A stretch of DNA of 64,000 bases from Clavulina sp. PMI_390 (Eukaryota; Basidiomycota; Agaricomycetes; Cantharellales; Hydnaceae), in the NCBI GenBank assembly GCA_015039315.1, contig WIDE01000029.1:144778-208777 (forward strand), in the 5' to 3' direction. Position numbers and translations under genes: made by a program. Below are positions 58,718-64,000 of the stretch, in pieces; positions within the stretch are counted from its first letter, which is position 1, and the number at the start of each line of letters is the position of its first letter. The notes below the pieces were generated by a model that saw only the letters and a list, made by a program, of their open reading frames with translations, was not told the origin of the DNA and made no database searches.

Positions 58718-61700
58718 ATGACTGTAAACGTCTCTCTGCCGTCTGCAGCGACGGCCACGCCCCCAGCCAACAACTGGCCAGACTACGTCCACCCCAACAG
58801 CCCAGCCTCGCGTGACGCAGACCTGGCAGCGGTCGCCCACGCTGTCGCAAATGCAAAGCGCATCGTCGTTGTCTGCGGTCAGCCCTCCTCCTCCTCTTTT
58901 TCTTGTCTTTTTTCCTCGCAGCTGAAGCCTTACACGACCCATCTATGCAGGTGCTGGCATCAGCGTCGCCTCTGGCATCCCCGATTTCAGGTCTGCCGAT
59001 GGCCTCTTCCGCACACTCAAAGATGAAAACCCAAAGGAACTGCTGTCGTCGGGCAAGGACCTCTTCGACTCGTCCGTCTTTGGCGCAAGTCTCCTCTTCG
59101 TCTTCTGCATATCCTGACCAGCAAAGTAACCTCCATTTCTGCTGCAGGTCCCCGAGCGCACCGCGCTGTTCTACAAGATGATCGCCCAGCTCGCAACCCT
59201 CTCCACCAATGCCGCGCCCTCCCCCTTTCATCACTTTCTCCGCAAACTCGACCAGCGCGGCCAGCTCCTCCGTCTCTACACCCAGAACATCGACAGCCTC
59301 GAGGAAAAAGCTGGTCTCTCCTCAGGCGTCCCTCTCTGGCCTTTGTCGTCCAAGGCGGTCGCCGCTGCCAGTGCTGCTGCTGCTGCAACTGCGAATGCGA
59401 ATGGTGCCTCCACGACTACAACGCCCATCGCCATTGCACCTACAACCACAGACGATGCTACAAAGGACCAGCCATTAGATGATTCCACGAATGCTATTAT
59501 TTCTACAGACACGCCCCCCAACGGAGCTGCCGGCGCCAGTGCTGCTAGCGCCAATACCACCACCAGTGCTGCTGCTGGGGACGACGATACTCCAGCACCA
59601 GCCTCTGTGACACTAGCACGATCGACGAGCAGCAATACAGGTGGCACATCATCAAAGCCACAGTCTCAGTCAAAATCGACCACCTCAGCATCATCCTCAT
59701 CATCCAAACCGAAATCATCGTCGACGTCGTCGTCGTCCATCATAGCAGCCTCTCCGCGCTGCATCCCCCTTCACGGCACACTCAAGACTCTCATCTGCCA
59801 ACGGTGCACCCACGCCATCCCGCTACTCTCCCAACTCGAAACGCTCGCACAGGGGCACAGCGTCCCCTGTCCACAATGCACCGAAGCGGGGAGCGCCCGT
59901 GTCATGGAGGGCAAGCGCCATCGCGGGATTGGCAAGATGCGCCCAAGTGTGGTGCTGTACGGCGAGGAACACCTTGCAGGCGAAGGCGTTGGGGAATGGT
60001 CAGTTGCCCATTTTAAGTTTTTTCGCTCCCATGCTTCCTCTTCTTTCTCCGTTCGAATTAACTCACTTTTACTGACGTGATTGTTCCCTCTCTCTGTGCA
60101 TGTCGGTGCTTCCGTTCAATGCATTCTATCGAACACGCGCGTGTGCGTGCATGCCTGCGTGTGTTCGTTCGTGCATTACACTGCATTGCGTTTGGCTTCG
60201 TTTGCATTTGCACATTTGAATGCTTTTAACAGTGTAAGACGAGATCTCATAGGCCTCGGGGATCCGCTGCTTCCTCCCCCTCCGCCTCCTGCTTCGACAT
60301 CGGTTGCTACTCCAACAGCCGTCGGGATCCCCGCCGACGACCCCTCCTCCCTCCGAGCTGCCTCGATCGACCAGCCATCCCCCTCTACGACAAACCCGTC
60401 CACGCCAACCCCTAACGGTGTAACTCCTGGTCCCAATCCCTCCGTTGCTCCTTCTACTGCCACTGCAAAGCCCGCGAAACCGAGATCGACTAAAGCCCCC
60501 AAGCAGCGTCCCTCAGCGTCTGCCCAGCCTGACCTGCTGATCGTTGCAGGCTCGAGTCTCAAGGTACCAGGCACCAAACGGATCGTGCGCGAGTTTGCAA
60601 AGGCTGTCAAGGCTACTACAGGAGGCACTCGTGGTGGGAAAGATAAGGACAAGGAGGGATCGAGTCGGGCGAATACGCCCCCACCTTCTAGCGCTACTAC
60701 GAGCGCTGGTGTCTCGCCGAGCAAGAAGGGTGGTGCTCGCGGGAGCAAGAAGGCGAAGGGAGGGGACGACTCGGCGTCGGAGCATACGCTGCTTGGCTCG
60801 TCCCCTCTTTCGTCGTCCACATCGGCTGCTACCATCATTGCTAATGGTGGTGGTGATGCTGCTCAAGCTCAAAATGGAGCGGTGTTGGCGTCCTCGTTCT
60901 CTGATACGGACTCGACGGCCGCTACGACGCCCTTGATCTTACCCTCCAATGGTGAGGATGGTCAGTCGGGGACGGATGATGTGGACCTCCAGGCTGAGCC
61001 TCCACGGACGATATACCTCAACCTTGACTTCCCTGTCCCGACGCGCGATTGGAAGGGCGTGTTTGATGTGTGGGTGCAAGGGGACGTGCAGGCGCTTGTG
61101 GAACTGCTCGAACGAGCCTTGGTAGAAAGGGACGCAAAAGATAAAGAGCGCGAGGAGAGCGAGGCTGGCGATGTGGATGGTGTAAGTGCGGAACAGCAGG
61201 GCACGGATGGTGGTGGTGCGAGCACGCCGTCTTTAGTTGCTGATGCTGTTGCTCCTGCTGTGGCATCAACGACCTCGCCGAAGAAGAGGAAGAGCGTTGC
61301 GTCTGCGTCTGAGGCTTCGGCAAAGCCTGCGTCTAAAGGGAGGAGTCGCAAGAGGAAAGCTCCTCCTGATGAGGAGCCTCCCCCTCCACTGAGCGATGAG
61401 GCGAAACTTGAAGCCACCACCGTCAAGCTTGAGGATGATGGGACGAGCGCTGCTCCGATAGAACCCCTCGTGTCTCCGGCCAAGCGCCGGAGGAAATCCA
61501 CTGTTGCTGCTGCTGCTACTCTAGCGAATGGTGGTGAGGAAGCTGCTGCTGTGGTTGATGGTGATTCTACCGCCACTGCGCCCGATGCTCATCCTGCAAA
61601 GAAGCGCGCGCGTGCCTCGAATGGCGCGGCAGCTTCGGCTGGGAGAGGTAGAGGTGGTGGCCGGGGAAGAGGAGGTGCCAGAGGAGGAGGAGCAGGTGCC

Positions 61701-63446
61701 GGGAGAGGTGGTGGGCGCAAGTCGGCAGCTGCAACGGAGTTGCTCGAGCTAGAAGAAGGGACAGCGTCTCTCTCGCTGGGTGGAGCAGATTCCAATTCGG
61801 AGAGGAGCTTCCCACATGCTGCCCCCGTAGAGGACAGAGGAGAGGAAGAAGAGGAAGACAGCTTTGTCCCGCCTGAGATTGTCGCTGCGCGCACGCTCAT
61901 CGTGTTCTCCCTCTGCGCTCAGACGGACTTCAAGTTCTCTCCGCGGATATACTGGGAGATGTTTGTTGCGCGCTCTGGTCAGAGTTTTCCTGCTACTTTT
62001 GCTTCTTCGCCCCGTGAGGGTGAGGGTGCGGCCATGGAGAGGACGCACTCTACACCTTCGTCACGCCAAAGGAATGGCGTCAACGGAGAGTTTGTTGATG
62101 CAAACCGTGGCGAACCTTTCCCTGCGGCGACAAAGCCAAAGACTCATAGACGTCGTCGTTCGGATACGTCGAATTTGCAGGATGACCTTCATGCCTATGG
62201 TCATCCCCATTACCAGCAGCAAATGGAGTGGGAGGCCCCTCGTCCTGCTCACTCCGGGAACGGCTACTCGCATATGTCAGCAGAAGGATACAGGACCTCC
62301 CCTCCTCCAATGCACCTTCACCAATACCATCCACCCACTTCAGGTCTTCCTCCTCAATTCAGTACTGGTGGAACTAATGGAAGACGTAGCCTTGGGACCC
62401 CTACAGGTTCGGTTCACTTCCAAGAACCCCTCCCGCGCTCGCACTCGAGGACTCGCTCTCCCTCGCCAGCTCCAATGTACGCTGGTAGCGGTGGTGCTGG
62501 TCCGCCGCATGCCTTCCCTGCTCACGCGTATCCCTCTTTCTCCCCTCCTCCACCACCCCATTCTCTACACCATCATCTCTCGTATTCCGAGCATCGATCC
62601 GCCCCGCCTCCTTCCACCTATAACCATACACATCCTCACTCCCACCCACCACCACCGCCACCAGCTCCTCTCTCGTATCCTGCCATTTCGGTCCCTTATG
62701 ATGCGCCATCTTTCGCCCCCGTCAAAACTTCACGAGCACCAGCAGCAGGAACAAAACGCAGGAGACGTAGCTCAGGGGCAGCACCAGCCACCCCATCAGA
62801 TCCATCTGCGCCAGCATCCGAGGCTGATGTGGAATACGGGAGTGCAAAGAACGGGGCTTTTGCGCCTGTATCGTCATCTGCGTCCGAGGTGGATGCACCT
62901 CTCCCGTCGTCAGAGGTCGTCGCACCAGCGAAGAAGCGCGCGCGCTCAAGCAGCAATGCGCGTGATCGCGATCAAGATGGCTCGCCTCTTGCCACCCCCA
63001 CTACCGGACCGAAGAAAGGCGCGCGCGGAAAGGCGTTAGGAACGACGGCAAAAGCTAATGGGGCCTCTGCTGGTACTACCACCACCACGGCAAACGGGAA
63101 TGGAAAGGCAAAGGGGAGAGGACGAGGTGGAAAAGCGATGATCTCATCCCCGCTGGCAAAAGAGCCGTTTGGCGCTACAGATCCCAACGCTGAAAATGCC
63201 GAAATTGGGGCTGGCGAGTTAGACAGGAAGTCTGGTCCTGATGAACCAGCCGCCGTCCTCCTCGTCCATCCGGATGTTCCGATGCTCCCTCGCTTGCCAG
63301 CCTTTCCAGCTGCTGCTGCGTCCGATGATGGCGTTGCTCCTATAGAGTCTGGCGGATCAGAGATCCCCATTGAGGGTCCTGACCACCAGCAGGACGCACC
63401 AGCGCCAAATCATGCCAACATCCCGATCGATCCCTCATTGCTATAG
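58718..63446 (+). CDS. Large HST3/HST4-type sirtuin with low-complexity inserts
   Basis: Four exons (58718-58877, 58951-59084, 59148-59998, 60233-63446) give 1452 residues. The catalytic core is in pieces. NAD site: IVVVCGAGISVASGIPDFRS, then SGKDLFDSSVFG and RLYTQNIDSLEEKAGL. An insert of about 140 residues rich in Ala/Thr/Ser precedes the catalytic His (CIPLHGTLKTLICQRC) and the second zinc pair (VPCPQC). Then VVLYGEEHLAGEGVGECVRR and DLIGLGD; a Pro/Ser insert of about 80; LLIVAGSSLKVPGTKRIVRE; another insert of about 125; and IYLNLDFPVPTRDWKGVFDV. Beyond the core lie about 800 disordered residues with nuclear-localisation patches (SPKKRKS, SPAKRRRKS), an RGG/GRG repeat and a His/Pro-rich stretch. 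Hst3/Hst4 enzymes remove acetyl from H3K56 in the nucleus. Intron 2 uses a GC donor. All active-site residues are present. Confidence 0.92.
59085..59147 (+). other. GC-AG intron of the sirtuin gene
   Basis: The 63-nt intron begins GCAAGT, the consensus of the rare GC-AG class, and ends CTGCAG. Using it joins SSVFG to VPERTALFYKMI in phase 0. No GT donor nearby gives the correct frame; the adjacent GTCTCC would shift it. Confidence 0.75.
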
Positions 63447-64000
63447 TATGATGCGCGGTACCAGATCCTCCCACTTGCTCTCCCCCCATCCGACTCTTCA
63501 AGATATCATCCCACTCTCAGCACTCTACAACTATTCGTGTATCCTATTCCCATTGTCTTTATTCTGCATGTTCATGATCAACCTCCACTTTACTGTTCTC
63601 CTTCTCCAGTATCATTTCATTTCATTTTTTTTCTCATTGCATTCATCTTTGTCTGTCTGGAACTTTTCCCCCCATCTGCATCGAGTCCGTTTAAAACACA
63701 CACATCCACCTTGTTGCAATACTGTCCTGATGTACCATTTTAGTATCCATTACAGTACTCTACGACACTACTGTGTCGTTTACTTCTATGATACAGTGTT
63801 ACGGAAGAATAAAATTCTGCATGCATTGCTCGTAGTGGTGACTGATCTACGTCCGTCTGATCTGTGGCACAAGATGAAATTTTGCGATGGAAGATCCCAG
63901 GAAAGAAAACGATCGATTGCAACGGGTATATAACTTGGATACAAAGGACGAGCTCTTTATAATCAAGCACCGATAGGATACATACGAAGCGTTAGGGAAA
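63447..64000. other. Downstream region of the sirtuin gene
   Basis: T-rich 3' UTR-like sequence to the window end. An open frame crossing the stop (63370-63933) has no coding character. Confidence 0.5.

Noticed and set aside
60176..61900. Long - strand frames opposite the sirtuin tail
   Set aside because: Low-complexity Ala/Ser-rich coding gives open complementary frames; the + strand carries the sirtuin motifs.
63370..63933. 187-codon frame overlapping the sirtuin stop
   Set aside because: It overlaps the sirtuin in another frame and reads into T-rich 3' UTR without motifs.
1..64000. tRNA, rRNA, CRISPR array, intact transposon or viral insertion
   Set aside because: No T-loop/anticodon structures, direct-repeat arrays, terminal repeats or reverse-transcriptase/transposase motifs were noticed on a visual read; a tRNA scan and a repeat search would be decisive.

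Overview
The window is nuclear DNA of a filamentous basidiomycete, most likely a mushroom-forming agaricomycete. Nearly every gene is split by many short introns (about 45-75 nt, GT..AG, with CTNAC-like branch sites). Genes are packed on both strands with spacers of 80-500 bp. The set is typical of the group: a CipC/DUF3759 protein, a DUF6533 membrane protein, UDP-xylose synthase, a short secreted tyrosinase and a SidA-type N-hydroxylase. The order or genus cannot be fixed from the sequence alone. I see no rRNA, tRNA, CRISPR array or intact transposon. Exon junctions were worked out by hand from splice signals, reading phase and protein-family motifs.

Layout. 0.4-5.9 kb: CipC-like protein (+), a ubiquitin-like-domain protein (-) and the Hsp70/Hsp90 co-chaperone STI1 (-) with a perfect heat-shock element just upstream of its start. 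6.2-8.3 kb: a 14-TM drug/H+ antiporter (-) whose middle contains an extraordinary tract almost without T on the + strand. 9.2-11.5 kb: an unrecognised Cys/His-rich protein (-). 13.1-24 kb: UDP-glucuronate decarboxylase (+), an FMP42-like MFS carrier (-), an unknown conserved-looking protein (-), kinesin-8 KIP3 (-) and the tRNA thiolase NCS6/CTU1 (+). 24-32.5 kb is the most accessory-looking part: an ornithine N5-monooxygenase-like enzyme (-), two related methyltransferase-like genes tail to tail (+/-), and a secreted tyrosinase (+). 32.7-39.1 kb: ERG27 3-keto-sterol reductase (-), pumilio protein NOP9 (+) and a SET/NAP histone chaperone (+). 39.1-40.6 kb: no intact gene, perhaps a decayed permease. 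40.6-45 kb: DUF6533 membrane protein (+) and a putatively myristoylated VWA protein (-). 45.5-58.6 kb: gamma-tubulin complex component GCP5 (-), mitochondrial recombination protein MGM101 (+), a NOL11-like ribosome biogenesis factor (-), the Golgi carboxypeptidase KEX1 (+) and a thioredoxin-fold ER membrane protein (-). 58.7-63.4 kb: a very large HST3/HST4-type sirtuin (+) with low-complexity inserts and a GC-AG intron.

Most genes are housekeeping functions (chaperoning, ribosome and tRNA maturation, microtubules, sterols, cell-wall sugars, chromatin, secretion). They sit as neighbours rather than as one pathway. The 24-32.5 kb block is the only place where adjacent genes might share a metabolic job. 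The strongest oddities are the base-depleted tract inside the antiporter, the insert-laden sirtuin, and very small exons in three genes (6, 9 and 10 nt).
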